Shown piece after piece: positions 8,418 to 16,779 of a stretch of DNA of 33,341 bases (positions within the stretch are counted from its first letter, which is position 1; each line of letters opens with the position of its first letter). The position numbers and the translations under genes are program-made. The stretch is from Paracoccaceae bacterium (GTDB lineage Bacteria > Pseudomonadota > Alphaproteobacteria > Rhodobacterales > Rhodobacteraceae): assembly GCA_020628545.1 (NCBI GenBank), contig JAHDEX010000047.1, positions 1 to 33,341 of the forward strand, read 5' to 3'. Under the pieces are notes generated by a model. The model did not search any database and was not told the origin of the DNA. It was given only the letters and a program-made list of their open reading frames with translations.

Positions 8418-8805
8418 CTTGCTGCTCCTCTTCTGCGGCGAACACTTCGAGCGCGGCGTTCAGGCCGTTGATGGCAGCGGGGAAGCCGCCATAAAGCGCC
8501 ATCTGCCAGATCGTTTCCCCGATTTCCTGTTGGCTGAGCCCCGCTTTGCGCCCACCCGCAATATTAACTTTCAGCTGTGGTGCCGTCTGCCCGCCCAAGG
8601 CTGTCAATGCGGCGATTGTTGCGATGTAGCGGTCCCTCAGTGGCAGGCCGGGACGCGCGTATTGGCGACCATAGGCAAAATCCACAACGGCTTCGGCCAT
8701 GCCGGGCACGAGGTGGCCGTAGCGTGCGTCAAGCGTCGCTTCCATGCCGGGATTCAGGTCTTCGGACAGCGCGCGCCCTGTCGCGGTCGTATTGTCATTT
8801 GGCAT
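8407..8805 (-). CDS. Carboxymuconolactone decarboxylase-family protein
   Basis: A 132-residue protein of the CMD/AhpD-like fold: [30 protein letters not shown] and [19 protein letters not shown] are the family landmarks. The AhpD CxxC redox pair is absent, and the position often held by His in LKxHI is Asn here, so ordinary CMD chemistry is doubtful. ATG 8805 is chosen: it overlaps the end of the ureohydrolase gene by 11 bp and has AAGGA upstream, whereas the longer frame to 8826 would start with TTG. Its place in a guanidine-riboswitch operon is not explained by known CMD functions; a structural or accessory role is possible. Confidence 0.85.
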   Translation of the reverse strand: MPNDNTTATGRALSEDLNPGMEATLDARYGHLVPGMAEAVVDFAYGRQYARPGLPLRDRYIATIAALTALGGQTAPQLKVNIAGGRKAGLSQQEIGETIWQMALYGGFPAAINGLNAALEVFAAEEEQQDAP

Positions 8806-10039
8806 TGGACCAGCGTTTTCCTTCAAATTCGCCGTGCGGGATTGTCACGGGTTTGTCGATATGGCGCTTGTGGGCGCCAAGTTTGCCCGATGCAACCAAG
8901 GAGCCGAGCACATCGACAATGACTCGTGTTCCCATCAGGGCTGTGATCTCGGACTGATCATAGGGGGGCGCTACCTCAACCAGTTCCATGCCGCAGATTC
9001 CTTCCGCCGCGACCATCGACGCGAGCTTCAGCGCCTCCCGCGGCAGGAACCCACCGGGTTCGGGCCAGCCGGTGCCGGGCACAAAACCGCAATCGATACT
9101 ATCGATGTCGAAGGACATATAGACCATGTCAACGCCGTCCCAGGCCATCTCAAGCGCCATTTCGGCGGTCTTTTCGACCCCCATCTTCTCCATGTCGCCC
9201 ATAGTGATGATATTGGTTTCTCGGTCGCGGGCGACTTTCACCGCATCACGCGGCACCTGCCAGCCGCCAATGCCAACCTGCACGAGGTTCTTGGCTGGTA
9301 CATTCGGCAGGTTCGTCGAGTGGAACCACGGCGTGGTGTGCATCCGCTCGTCGAGGTCCTTTTCCTGAATGTCCGCGTGGCGGTCAAAGTGCACGATCCC
9401 AATCTTTTTTGACGTACATTCCGCGATCCCGCGCACGCAAGGGAAGCCAATCGAGTGATCGCCGCCGATCATGATGGGTAGGGAGCCGGAAGAGGCGACG
9501 TGGCTGACCGCCCGACTGATCTGGTCAAATGTCTTTTCGATATTGGCGGGGATCGTGAAGACATCGCCTGCGTCGCACAGCGTCATCTGCTCCCGAAGAT
9601 CGACCGCCATCTCATAGTTATAAGGCGTATAGAGCGCAGAAATTTTGCGCACGCCCTGCGGTCCAAAACGGGTGCCTGCGCGATAGGTTGTCCCGCCATC
9701 AAACGGGATGCCAAGTACAGTGGCGTCATAGTCTTTTACCTCCGTGACGTCTTCGGCGTAGGGCGCTTTCAAAAATGTGTTGATACCTGCGTAATGGGGC
9801 AGTTCGCCCCGCGCGAAAGTCGGGATCGACTTATCTTCAATGCTGTCAGCGCCGGTGAGGCCCATCCGCAAGGCCCACTTGCGTTCTTCGGCCCAACCAG
9901 ACCCGGGGATCTCTTTCTCGGCCTGCATGGCCTTCCAGCCCTGCAGTTTGGTCAGATCGGGGTGGTGCTGGCGCGCTTCACCACGGCGATGATCGCGCGG
10001 GTTGTGCGAGCGGCTCCGCTCAAGTGGGGGCAAGAACAT
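8795..10039 (-). CDS. gdmH: Ureohydrolase, probable guanidine hydrolase (GdmH type)
   Basis: A 414-residue arginase/agmatinase-fold enzyme with a long N-terminal extension (about 100 residues before [10 protein letters not shown]). Metal ligands are present: His195 in GGDHS, Asp219, His221 and Asp223 in DRHAD, and Asp311 and Asp313 in FDIDSID. DRHAD instead of [14 protein letters not shown] (257-264) and [13 protein letters not shown] are, from memory, features of cyanobacterial Sll1077, the Ni-dependent guanidine hydrolase, which makes urea and ammonium from guanidine. The order binding protein, permease, ATPase, hydrolase behind a guanidine riboswitch supports this over agmatinase. ATG 10039 follows AAAGGAAGA and overlaps the ATPase gene by 20 bp. 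No urease or HypA/B genes lie nearby. Confidence 0.78.
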   Translation of the reverse strand: MFLPPLERSRSHNPRDHRRGEARQHHPDLTKLQGWKAMQAEKEIPGSGWAEERKWALRMGLTGADSIEDKSIPTFARGELPHYAGINTFLKAPYAEDVTEVKDYDATVLGIPFDGGTTYRAGTRFGPQGVRKISALYTPYNYEMAVDLREQMTLCDAGDVFTIPANIEKTFDQISRAVSHVASSGSLPIMIGGDHSIGFPCVRGIAECTSKKIGIVHFDRHADIQEKDLDERMHTTPWFHSTNLPNVPAKNLVQVGIGGWQVPRDAVKVARDRETNIITMGDMEKMGVEKTAEMALEMAWDGVDMVYMSFDIDSIDCGFVPGTGWPEPGGFLPREALKLASMVAAEGICGMELVEVAPPYDQSEITALMGTRVIVDVLGSLVASGKLGAHKRHIDKPVTIPHGEFEGKRWSNAK

Positions 10040-10787
10040 GGGTGTCTTCCTTTAGTGTTTGGAATGGAATGCCGCCATCGCGGGCGTCAAAGTCGTAGGT
10101 AACGGTCGCGCCATAAGCGTTTGGGTCGTGTGGGTCCCAACGGGGTTTGTCGAAGACGAGGACCCGGTCGCCCAGCTTGAACGCCTCTTCCAGATCATGC
10201 GTGACCATGAAGACGGTCATGCCGGTCTCCCGCCGCAGGTCTTGCAGGAAGTCATGCATCGACAGCCGCGTGCCGGGGTCAAGCGCGCCAAAGGGTTCGT
10301 CCAGCAAAAGAACACGTGGTTTCGCGGTCAGCGCTTGCCCGATGGCGAGCCTTTGTTGCATGCCACCGGATAAGGTCGCAGGGTAATTGTCCGCCACATG
10401 GTCAAGACCAATGCGCGTAAGCGTCTCATCGGCGCGAGCCCGTGCAGCTTTTGCGGCCTCGCCAAAGAAGCGCCCCCAACCGGACCGCAGGCTTTCGCCT
10501 GCAACGATATTCTCGCGCACCGTCATATGGGGAAAAACGGAGTACTTTTGGAACACGATCCCCCGGTCCAACCCGGGTTCCTTTGCAGGGTCTGCACCAT
10601 CGATGCGGATCTCACCTCGCGTCGGGCGTTCCTGTGCAAGCAGCAGCCGCAAAAAGGTGGATTTGCCACAGCCAGAGGCCCCGACGATGGACACAAACTC
10701 CCCCTCATCCGCCTCAATATTCACCCGTTCGATGATTGGGCGGCGGTCATAGCTTTGGAAGATGTCTCGTACGGTAATAAAGCTCAT
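10020..10787 (-). CDS. ABC transporter ATP-binding protein (NitT/TauT type, guanidine importer)
   Basis: A 255-residue ATPase of the nitrate/sulfonate/taurine class. Walker A is GASGCGKST (36-44), the signature is LSGGMQQ (about 139-145), Walker B is VLLLDEPF (about 159-166) and the switch histidine is in MVTHD. ATG 10787 is chosen because it overlaps the permease stop (ATGA) and is preceded by GGAGG; the longer frame to 10805 starts with TTG. It should drive the importer formed with the permease and binding protein of this operon. Guanidinium as substrate is inferred from the riboswitch and the adjacent hydrolase. Confidence 0.92.
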   Translation of the reverse strand: MSFITVRDIFQSYDRRPIIERVNIEADEGEFVSIVGASGCGKSTFLRLLLAQERPTRGEIRIDGADPAKEPGLDRGIVFQKYSVFPHMTVRENIVAGESLRSGWGRFFGEAAKAARARADETLTRIGLDHVADNYPATLSGGMQQRLAIGQALTAKPRVLLLDEPFGALDPGTRLSMHDFLQDLRRETGMTVFMVTHDLEEAFKLGDRVLVFDKPRWDPHDPNAYGATVTYDFDARDGGIPFQTLKEDTHVLAPT

Positions 10788-11596
10788 AACCCGTCCTCCG
10801 CCCAAGGGAAGAACCGCCGCGACGCTTTGCGCAGCAACCAGTCGATCACGAAGGCCAGAATGGTGATCCAGATCACGTAGGTGAGGATCACATCCATGGC
10901 GAGGTAGCGGCGGACCAGAAAGATACGGTAGCCGAGTCCAAGGTCAGAGGCGATCGCCTCTGCCGCGATCAGGAACAGCCAGGCCGGGCCAAGGGACAGG
11001 CGGACGGCTTGGATCAGACGCGGCATCACCAGTGGTAGCGCCACTCGGATCGCGATCACCCAGCTGGATGCGCTCAGTGTTTGCGCCTTCACCAGCAATT
11101 CCTGCGGGATTTCCAGCGTTCGTTGGCTCAGATCGCGGATGATGAAGGGAAGCGTGCCGATCACGATCAGCACCACTTTGGACAATTCACCCAGCCCGAA
11201 CACGATAAAGAGTATTGGTAATAAAGCGAGAGGTGGGATCATCGACAGCACGGCCACGAACTGCGCAAGGAGGCTGCGGGCAATGGGCAATAGGCCGATG
11301 ATGAGCCCGAAAATCAGGCCGAGCAGTGCAGATATGCCGATGCCGAGGAACAGCCGTTGGAGACTCGCCCAAGAGTCATGCCAAAAGAGGATACGCCCCG
11401 TGCGCCTGTCGCCTTCGGTCGTGAGCCGCACCATTGTGTCCCAGACAGTGCTGGGGGCAGGCAGCAATTTATCCTGCGCGTTGGCCGCCAGCCGGATCTC
11501 CGACCCGATGCCGTATGCGACCATAACAGCGACAAAAGGCACCAGTACCAGAAACACTGCCAAAGCACGGCCAGGGATGATGTTGATCAGACGCAT
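10784..11596 (-). CDS. ABC transporter permease (NitT/TauT type, guanidine importer)
   Basis: A 270-residue BPD-type inner-membrane permease of the SsuC/TauC group. An N-terminal helix (ALAVFLVLVPFVAVMVAYG) is followed by about five more. The EAA-like loop that contacts the ATPase is visible around LLVKAQTLSASSWVIAIRVALPLVMPRL. It is 36 bp downstream of the binding-protein gene and overlaps the ATPase start by 4 bp. The permease is probably a homodimer, as no second permease gene is present. Confidence 0.92.
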   Translation of the reverse strand: MRLINIIPGRALAVFLVLVPFVAVMVAYGIGSEIRLAANAQDKLLPAPSTVWDTMVRLTTEGDRRTGRILFWHDSWASLQRLFLGIGISALLGLIFGLIIGLLPIARSLLAQFVAVLSMIPPLALLPILFIVFGLGELSKVVLIVIGTLPFIIRDLSQRTLEIPQELLVKAQTLSASSWVIAIRVALPLVMPRLIQAVRLSLGPAWLFLIAAEAIASDLGLGYRIFLVRRYLAMDVILTYVIWITILAFVIDWLLRKASRRFFPWAEDGL

Positions 11597-11632
11597 GAGA
11601 AGTGGCCCCGACGCATGCCAGGGCCTCTGCCT

Positions 11633-12682
11633 TTAAAGGGCGCCGTCGGCGGCCATCTGCATATAGGTGGTGTCAAACCGGAACTGCACATTGCCGGCAT
11701 CACCGGTGATCGACCCATCAGGATACTCTACACCGACGAAGTCAGCCGAGGGTGCCCCTTCGCCTAAGATGCCTTTGTCAAACAGGAACTCAGCCACGCT
11801 GACCATCGTCGCGGGCAGTTCCGCGCTTTCCGTAAAGGCCACGGCAGAAGCTGGGTCATAGAACATCTCGGTCGAGTCGAGCTGCGCCTGATAGCCCGCG
11901 AGGTCGGTGCCGGATGCTTCGGCCATCGCCGTCAGCACCTCTTCATCGCCTGCGGCCATCAGTGCCATCACCTCATACCAGGCTCCTGCGACGGCCTTGC
12001 CGAAGTCGGGGTTTGCTTCAAGGGTTTCGGTATTCACAACCATCAGATCGATGATCTCACCCGGGATGTCGGAACTGTCGAACAGCTTCGTCGCCGCAGG
12101 GTCTTCAAGGATCGACGACACGAGCGGGTTCCATGTCACGACTGCTTCCACATCATCGGTGGCAAACGCCGCGATCATATCCGCGTCGGAGGTGTTGATC
12201 ACACCGGCCAAGTCCGCCTCTGACAGGCCAATGCTGTCAAGGCCGCGTGCCAGCAGGTAGTGCGACACTGACAGTTCCACGAGGTTCACCGGTTTGCCTG
12301 CGAGGGAGGCCAGATCGCCATCACCCTTGACGATCACCGCGTCGTTGCCGTTCGAATAGTCCCCCACAATCAATGCAGTGGTATCAACCCCGCCACCTGA
12401 TGGGATCGAAAGCGTATCCATGTTGGTGGCAGACACTCCATCAAACTGGCCTGCCGTGTATTGGTTGATCGATTCAATATAGTCGTTGATCTGAACGATC
12501 TCGACCGTGATGCCGTATTTGTCGGCCCACTTGTCCATGATCCCGCTGTCTTCCAGATAGCCCCAAGGCATCCAGCCAACGTAGATCGACCAGGCGAGTT
12601 TGAAGTCGGTCTTTTCTTGTGCAAATGCCCCTGATGCCACGGTCATGGCTATGGCGGTTGTGCTAATCAGCTTTTTCATCAT
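11633..12682 (-). CDS. ABC substrate-binding protein, urea-carboxylase-region type (guanidine importer)
   Basis: A 349-residue secreted binding protein with a Sec signal peptide (MMKKLISTTAIAMTVASGAFA). After it come FKLAWSIYVGWMPWGY, a tryptophan/aromatic-rich stretch, then INDYIESINQYTAGQFDG and GDYSNGNDAV, all typical of the binding proteins found next to urea/guanidine carboxylase genes and in the cyanobacterial guanidine locus. It is the first gene after the guanidine-I riboswitch, with GGGGA before tandem ATGs at 12682 and 12679. The ligand is most likely guanidinium, possibly a close relative such as methylguanidine. Confidence 0.9.
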   Translation of the reverse strand: MMKKLISTTAIAMTVASGAFAQEKTDFKLAWSIYVGWMPWGYLEDSGIMDKWADKYGITVEIVQINDYIESINQYTAGQFDGVSATNMDTLSIPSGGGVDTTALIVGDYSNGNDAVIVKGDGDLASLAGKPVNLVELSVSHYLLARGLDSIGLSEADLAGVINTSDADMIAAFATDDVEAVVTWNPLVSSILEDPAATKLFDSSDIPGEIIDLMVVNTETLEANPDFGKAVAGAWYEVMALMAAGDEEVLTAMAEASGTDLAGYQAQLDSTEMFYDPASAVAFTESAELPATMVSVAEFLFDKGILGEGAPSADFVGVEYPDGSITGDAGNVQFRFDTTYMQMAADGAL

Positions 12683-12761
12683 CGGTCCCCATCATGTTTT
12701 TCACCAATGGAATGACCGCGTGGAGGGCGTAAGCGGAGCGCGGGTCAAACCAGCGCAGTAG

Positions 12762-12852
12762 CCTCCCGGGATTTTGCCCCGCCGTGTACTGCCCGGTCTG
12801 TCGCCGGGCAGCGATATCTCTCGGACCAGTCCCCTTGCGGGCGGAACCCTAG
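12762..12852 (-). promoter_or_regulatory. Guanidine-I riboswitch (ykkC)
   Basis: Read on the minus strand, the conserved elements appear in the expected order: CTAGGGTTCCG (12852-12842), ACTGGTCCGAGAG, a variable GC stem (GCCCGG...CCGGGC), then ACACGGCGGGGCAAAATCCC and GGGAGG near 12762. This is the class that binds guanidinium and turns on export, carboxylation or hydrolysis genes. The binding-protein gene starts about 80 bp downstream. No T-tract terminator is evident in that gap; GGGAGGC at the aptamer end could pair imperfectly with GCCCTCC further down, so the switching mechanism is open. The 228 bp upstream, to 13080, should hold the promoter, but I cannot place it with confidence. Confidence 0.93.
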
Positions 12853-13080
12853 ACATCCTGCACGATCGATTGAAGCGGACGAATAACGAGGCGGCAAGTG
12901 CACATCGCGCCGTCAACGCAGCACTGCCGCGAACGCCCAATCATTTGGCGTGTCTGCAGCGGATTGGGTGTTTTTGCATCGCTTTGTGGCCTGTTTGCGT
13001 TGCTCCCGCAGTTTTTGTCGGTTGTTTTCAACCTCGCGTGAACGCCTCGTGGCATCTTGGACGCGTCATGAATGGCGTCG

Positions 13081-13722
13081 TCAAACCAGCCATGTCATGC
13101 CGCGCGCGGCACAGGCAACCGGATCTATCGTTCGGATACGCAGGGCCCTCTCGACGTTTTCTACGACCTGCACCATGCCAGCGCATCCGAGGATGAGAGC
13201 GGAGATATTGTCGTTAGCCTGTGCTTCCAAAGCTTCGTTCACAATTTGGGCGCTGGCGCGTTCCGGGCTGCTTTCGAGATCAAGAACCGGAATGTCTGAC
13301 GCTCTTACCTTCGACACGTAGGCGCCCAAACCCATCGAGTAGATATTGGTCTCGAGGATCGGGACCGAAACCGCCAAAGTTGTCACGACACTGAACCGCC
13401 AGTTACGAAGCGCTGCATAGTGGTAGGCACATTGGCCAAGGCCGACTACCGGACAATCCGCTAATGCGGCAGCATGACCAAGCGCTGTATCATCGAAGCA
13501 CCCGATAATGATGCCGTCTGCTTGGGCGTCTGATGCCTCTTTCACCAGCTTCAAAAGGGGAGGAGTAGCGACATCACCATCTTCGGCCCCCTGAATGGAT
13601 GGCGGGCCGTGTCGCGATGTCCAGCCCTCGAATTGTAATCCTGGAGCGGACCGACGCGCCATCTCAACCATCGCATCCGTCATCGAGGCGGTGCTGTTGG
13701 GATTGATGATCACAACGGCCAT
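13081..13722 (-). CDS. Aspartate/glutamate (hydantoin) racemase-family protein
   Basis: A 213-residue protein with the N-terminal INPNSTASMTDAM pattern of hydantoin racemases and related Asp/Glu racemases. The two catalytic cysteines are visible in IIGCFDDT and LILGCAGM. Such enzymes interconvert enantiomers without cofactors; maleate isomerases and arylmalonate decarboxylases are relatives. The ATG shares one base with the stop of the upstream permease gene (TGATG), so it belongs to the ABC operon and probably acts on the imported compound. No hydantoinase or carbamoylase is nearby, so the natural substrate is not fixed. Confidence 0.88.
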   Translation of the reverse strand: MAVVIINPNSTASMTDAMVEMARRSAPGLQFEGWTSRHGPPSIQGAEDGDVATPPLLKLVKEASDAQADGIIIGCFDDTALGHAAALADCPVVGLGQCAYHYAALRNWRFSVVTTLAVSVPILETNIYSMGLGAYVSKVRASDIPVLDLESSPERASAQIVNEALEAQANDNISALILGCAGMVQVVENVERALRIRTIDPVACAARGMTWLV

Positions 13723-14561
13723 CAGACCAGTCCCTTGCCAGCGTCTGAGCCCTGCCGTGCGCGACGGCGGTTTAACAGCCAGGCCACTAGCAGAAATATC
13801 AGGATGATCAGCAGCGAAAACGCGGTTGTCAGCGTGCCAAGCGCGAATAGGACCGGCGTGGTCACATTGGTCGTCATGCCGAAGATTTCCAGCGGCAGGG
13901 TATTGTAGCTGCCGGATGTGAGTAGTGTTCGTGCGAATTCGTCGTAGCTAAGTGTGAACCCGAAAAGTGCGACGCCAATCAAAGAGGGTGCGATGATGGG
14001 AAGCACAACGTGGCGTATCACCTGCCACGGGGATGCGCCGAGGTCGCGGGCGGCTTCCTCATAGGACCGATCGAACCGGTTAAAGACTGCAAACATGATC
14101 AAGAGCCCGAAGGGGAGCGTCCAGGTCAGTTGCGCTCCAAAACCGGAACTTGACCAGTGTACTGGCAGGCCGGATTGCGACCAGATCAAACCGACGCCAA
14201 GCGAGACCAGGATCGACGGGATCACCAGTGATGTGATGATCAGATAAAAAAGGACCGTCGATCCCTTGAAACGTTTGCGGAACGCCAGTCCACCCATGAC
14301 CGAGACAACGACAGTCGTCACCATAACCATCAGACCGAGCACGAACGAGCGTCGGAACGATCCCCAGATGTCACCCACTGCTTGCTGCTCGAACAGGTCT
14401 CGGAACCAGTGCATCGATACACCGCGCATCGGGAAGGTCAGTCCGCCATCGGGACCTTGAAACGACAAGATGCCGATGGTCAGGGTTGGGCCGTAGAGAA
14501 AGATGATGAAAAGGATGAAGAAGGCTGTGAGGGCGTAGAACGACTTTGGGCGCGGCTCCAT
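13722..14561 (-). CDS. ABC transporter permease (PotC/PotI type)
   Basis: A 279-residue inner-membrane permease with six predicted helices. It begins with a short basic segment before ALTAFFILFIIFLYGP. The EAA loop reads SYEEAARDLGASPWQVIRHVVLPIIAPSL, as in spermidine/putrescine transporters. It starts 1 bp after the stop of the first permease gene. Together the two form the heterodimeric channel of the importer encoded by 13.7-17.8 kb. Confidence 0.92.
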   Translation of the reverse strand: MEPRPKSFYALTAFFILFIIFLYGPTLTIGILSFQGPDGGLTFPMRGVSMHWFRDLFEQQAVGDIWGSFRRSFVLGLMVMVTTVVVSVMGGLAFRKRFKGSTVLFYLIITSLVIPSILVSLGVGLIWSQSGLPVHWSSSGFGAQLTWTLPFGLLIMFAVFNRFDRSYEEAARDLGASPWQVIRHVVLPIIAPSLIGVALFGFTLSYDEFARTLLTSGSYNTLPLEIFGMTTNVTTPVLFALGTLTTAFSLLIILIFLLVAWLLNRRRARQGSDAGKGLV

Positions 14562-14562
14562 C

Positions 14563-15414
14563 TCAAAGCTCCTTCCGGATGTCGACGAAGCGCAAGAGCG
14601 TTCCGATCAGAAGCAGGACTGTCACCAGAAGGATGACGGCCGTCGCGCTGGCAGAAGGGTATTGCAGCAGCCCAATGTCGTTCTGAATCATCCGCCCCAC
14701 GTTTGCGGATTGGCTGCCAGACATGAAGCGTACGGTGATGAAATCTCCCATCACCAGCGCCACAACGAAGATCGTGCCAATCATGATGCCCGGTTTGGTC
14801 AGCGGGATGATCACATGCCAGAGCGTTTGCCAGCCCGAGGCGCCAGCGTCGACGGCGGCTTCGATCAGCGATTTGTCGATCCGCATCATCGTGTTGAAGA
14901 TCGGAACGACCATGAAGAGTGTGTAAAGATGGACAAAAGCAAGAATGACACTGAAGTCGCTGAACAAAAGCCACTCAAGCGGTTCATCGATCACGCCCCA
15001 CGAGATCAGCGCCTGATTGGCCAGCCCGTTGCGCCCCAGAAATGGGATCCACGAGATCATGCGGATGATGTTCGAGGTGAGGAACGGGATCGTGCACAGC
15101 AGAAACAGCGCGATCTGCCATGTCAGACTACGGATGTGAAAGGCAAGGTAGTAAGCAACGGTAAAGCCGATCAGCAGAGTAAAGGCCCATGTGATGATCG
15201 CGTATTTGAGGGTGTTTAGATAGACCCGGTATGTCACGTCCGATGTGAGCAGAAACGTGTAGTTGTCGAATTGAAACGCCGGATAGATTGACCATTCCGT
15301 TGCGCCCCAAAAACTGACCACGACGATCATCGCGATTGGTGCAACAAGAAATACCAACAGCACGAGGGAGAGGGGAGCGGCAAGGAGCCAGCCGATGACG
15401 GAATTATTTCGCAA
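14563..15414 (-). CDS. ABC transporter permease (PotB/PotH type)
   Basis: A 283-residue permease with six predicted helices and the EAA loop LIEAAVDAGASGWQTLWHVIIPLTKPG. The start appears to be TTG at 15414 behind GAGG; no in-frame ATG or GTG lies nearby, and the protein N-terminus (NNSVIGWLLAAPLSLVLLVF) fits the family. It follows the binding-protein gene after a strong intercistronic hairpin, so it may be expressed less than that gene. Confidence 0.9.
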   Translation of the reverse strand: MRNNSVIGWLLAAPLSLVLLVFLVAPIAMIVVVSFWGATEWSIYPAFQFDNYTFLLTSDVTYRVYLNTLKYAIITWAFTLLIGFTVAYYLAFHIRSLTWQIALFLLCTIPFLTSNIIRMISWIPFLGRNGLANQALISWGVIDEPLEWLLFSDFSVILAFVHLYTLFMVVPIFNTMMRIDKSLIEAAVDAGASGWQTLWHVIIPLTKPGIMIGTIFVVALVMGDFITVRFMSGSQSANVGRMIQNDIGLLQYPSASATAVILLVTVLLLIGTLLRFVDIRKEL

Positions 15415-15444
15415 ACCTGCCTCGCACTTCAGATTGACCGAAAG

Positions 15445-15470
15445 TGGCCGGAGGTCATTACCTCCGGCCA
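15445..15470 (-). terminator. Intercistronic hairpin between binding-protein and permease genes
   Basis: A perfect 11-bp inverted repeat (TGGCCGGAGGT / ACCTCCGGCCA) with a 4-base loop lies just after the binding-protein stop. There is no long T-run, so it is more likely an RNA stabiliser or partial terminator that raises binding-protein mRNA over permease mRNA, as in other ABC operons. Confidence 0.75.
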
Positions 15471-15477
15471 GTATCGT

Positions 15478-16752
15478 TTAGGCCGCGATGAACTCATTCC
15501 ATTTGCGGACCATGTACTGGTTTTCATCCATGACCGCGTTCCAACAGGCGACAGCGCCCATGCGTTCCTCAAATGAACCACCGTCGCGCGTTTCGCCGGC
15601 TTGGGCGAGCGTGTCGCCGGTGGGGGAGGTAATGACGTCGGTCGCCTCTTTCCCCTCGAACCAATAGCCCCACTCGTTCTCGGACATGAAGGCCTTTGAG
15701 GTTTCTGGCACGGCCGAGTAGTAGCCCTGACGCATCAGGTATCCGCCGACCCAGCCGGAGAGATACCAGTTGATGTACTCATAGGCCGCATCAAGTTCCA
15801 TGCCAGAGAGCGAGGATGACAGTCCGATGCCGCCGCCCCAAGAGCGGTAGCCCTCTTCCAGCGGTTGATAAACGCACGGGATACCCTGAGATTTGACTGC
15901 TGTGATTGCGGGGGACCACATCGACTGGATCACCACTTCGCCGGAGGCCATCAGGTTCACGCTCTCATCAAAGGACTTCCAGAAGGCGCGGAACTGGCCG
16001 TTCTTCTTGGCTTCGGTGAAGATCCCGATGGTCAGATCGATCTCTTCTTTGGTCATATTGCCCTTGTCAGGATATGTGTATTCACCCATCGACTCTACGA
16101 CCATGGCCATGTCCATGATCCCAATGGACGAGATGTCGAGGATGGACGCCTTGCCGGCAAACTCCGGGTTAAGCAGTTCGGACCAATTGGAAATCGGCCG
16201 ACCGATGAGATCGGGGCGAATGCCAAGCGTGTCGGCGTTGTAGATTGTCGGGATCAGGGTCATCCAGCCGGACTCATTGTCCACGAATTCCGTGCCGCCG
16301 GGGCCTTCGACAAAGCCAACCGTATGAGGCGCTGTGCCCTGTGCGATGGTGCTTTCTGGCGTCAGTTTGCCATCGCGAAAGATGCCAACGATTTTGTCGT
16401 AATTGGCGATCTTTGAGGTATCCATGGCCTGCAGGTTACCTGTTGGCCAGACCTTCTTGCAGATCCAATATTCGATATCGGCGATGTCAAAGCTGTCAGG
16501 CTGGGTGGCCGCACGTTGGGTAACGCTGTCAGAGTCCAGCGCCGTCATTTCCAAGGTGAACCCAAGGTCTTCCTTGACCTTCATGGCGACGTCGTTGAGA
16601 TTGGACACCCCGGTGCCAAACTGGCGCAAGGTGATGTTTTTCGTCTCTTGTCCCCATACCATTGGAGCCGGAAGCGCGGCGGCCGCCACCGCCGCGCCAC
16701 CTGTTTTCAAGATAGATCGGCGCGAATAGCGCACCTTTGATATTGTAGTCAT
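15478..16752 (-). CDS. ABC transporter substrate-binding protein, Tat-exported (PotD type)
   Basis: A 424-residue extracellular solute-binding protein. The N-terminus carries a twin-arginine signal, RYSRRSILKTGG, followed by AAVAAAALPAPMVWGQ, so export as a folded protein is expected. The mature part resembles polyamine-type binding proteins (AGKASILDISSIGIMDMAM, YINWYLSGWVGGYLMRQGYYS). The start follows GAGAGGA. It lies between the ATPase gene (27 bp upstream) and the permeases. The ligand is unknown; a racemase in the same operon points to a chiral amino-acid-like or cyclic amide compound rather than a polyamine. Confidence 0.9.
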   Translation of the reverse strand: MTTISKVRYSRRSILKTGGAAVAAAALPAPMVWGQETKNITLRQFGTGVSNLNDVAMKVKEDLGFTLEMTALDSDSVTQRAATQPDSFDIADIEYWICKKVWPTGNLQAMDTSKIANYDKIVGIFRDGKLTPESTIAQGTAPHTVGFVEGPGGTEFVDNESGWMTLIPTIYNADTLGIRPDLIGRPISNWSELLNPEFAGKASILDISSIGIMDMAMVVESMGEYTYPDKGNMTKEEIDLTIGIFTEAKKNGQFRAFWKSFDESVNLMASGEVVIQSMWSPAITAVKSQGIPCVYQPLEEGYRSWGGGIGLSSSLSGMELDAAYEYINWYLSGWVGGYLMRQGYYSAVPETSKAFMSENEWGYWFEGKEATDVITSPTGDTLAQAGETRDGGSFEERMGAVACWNAVMDENQYMVRKWNEFIAA

Positions 16753-16779
16753 GTTTTGTCCTCTCTGTTGCCTATTCTG

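Noticed and set aside
8795-10039. Plain agmatinase annotation for the ureohydrolase
   Set aside because: The riboswitch, importer order, DRHAD motif and long N-terminal extension fit a guanidine hydrolase better; no polyamine genes are adjacent.
11597-11632. Hairpin GGCCC/GGGCC between the guanidine binding-protein and permease genes as a terminator
   Set aside because: The stem is only 5 bp with a 12-base loop and no T-run.
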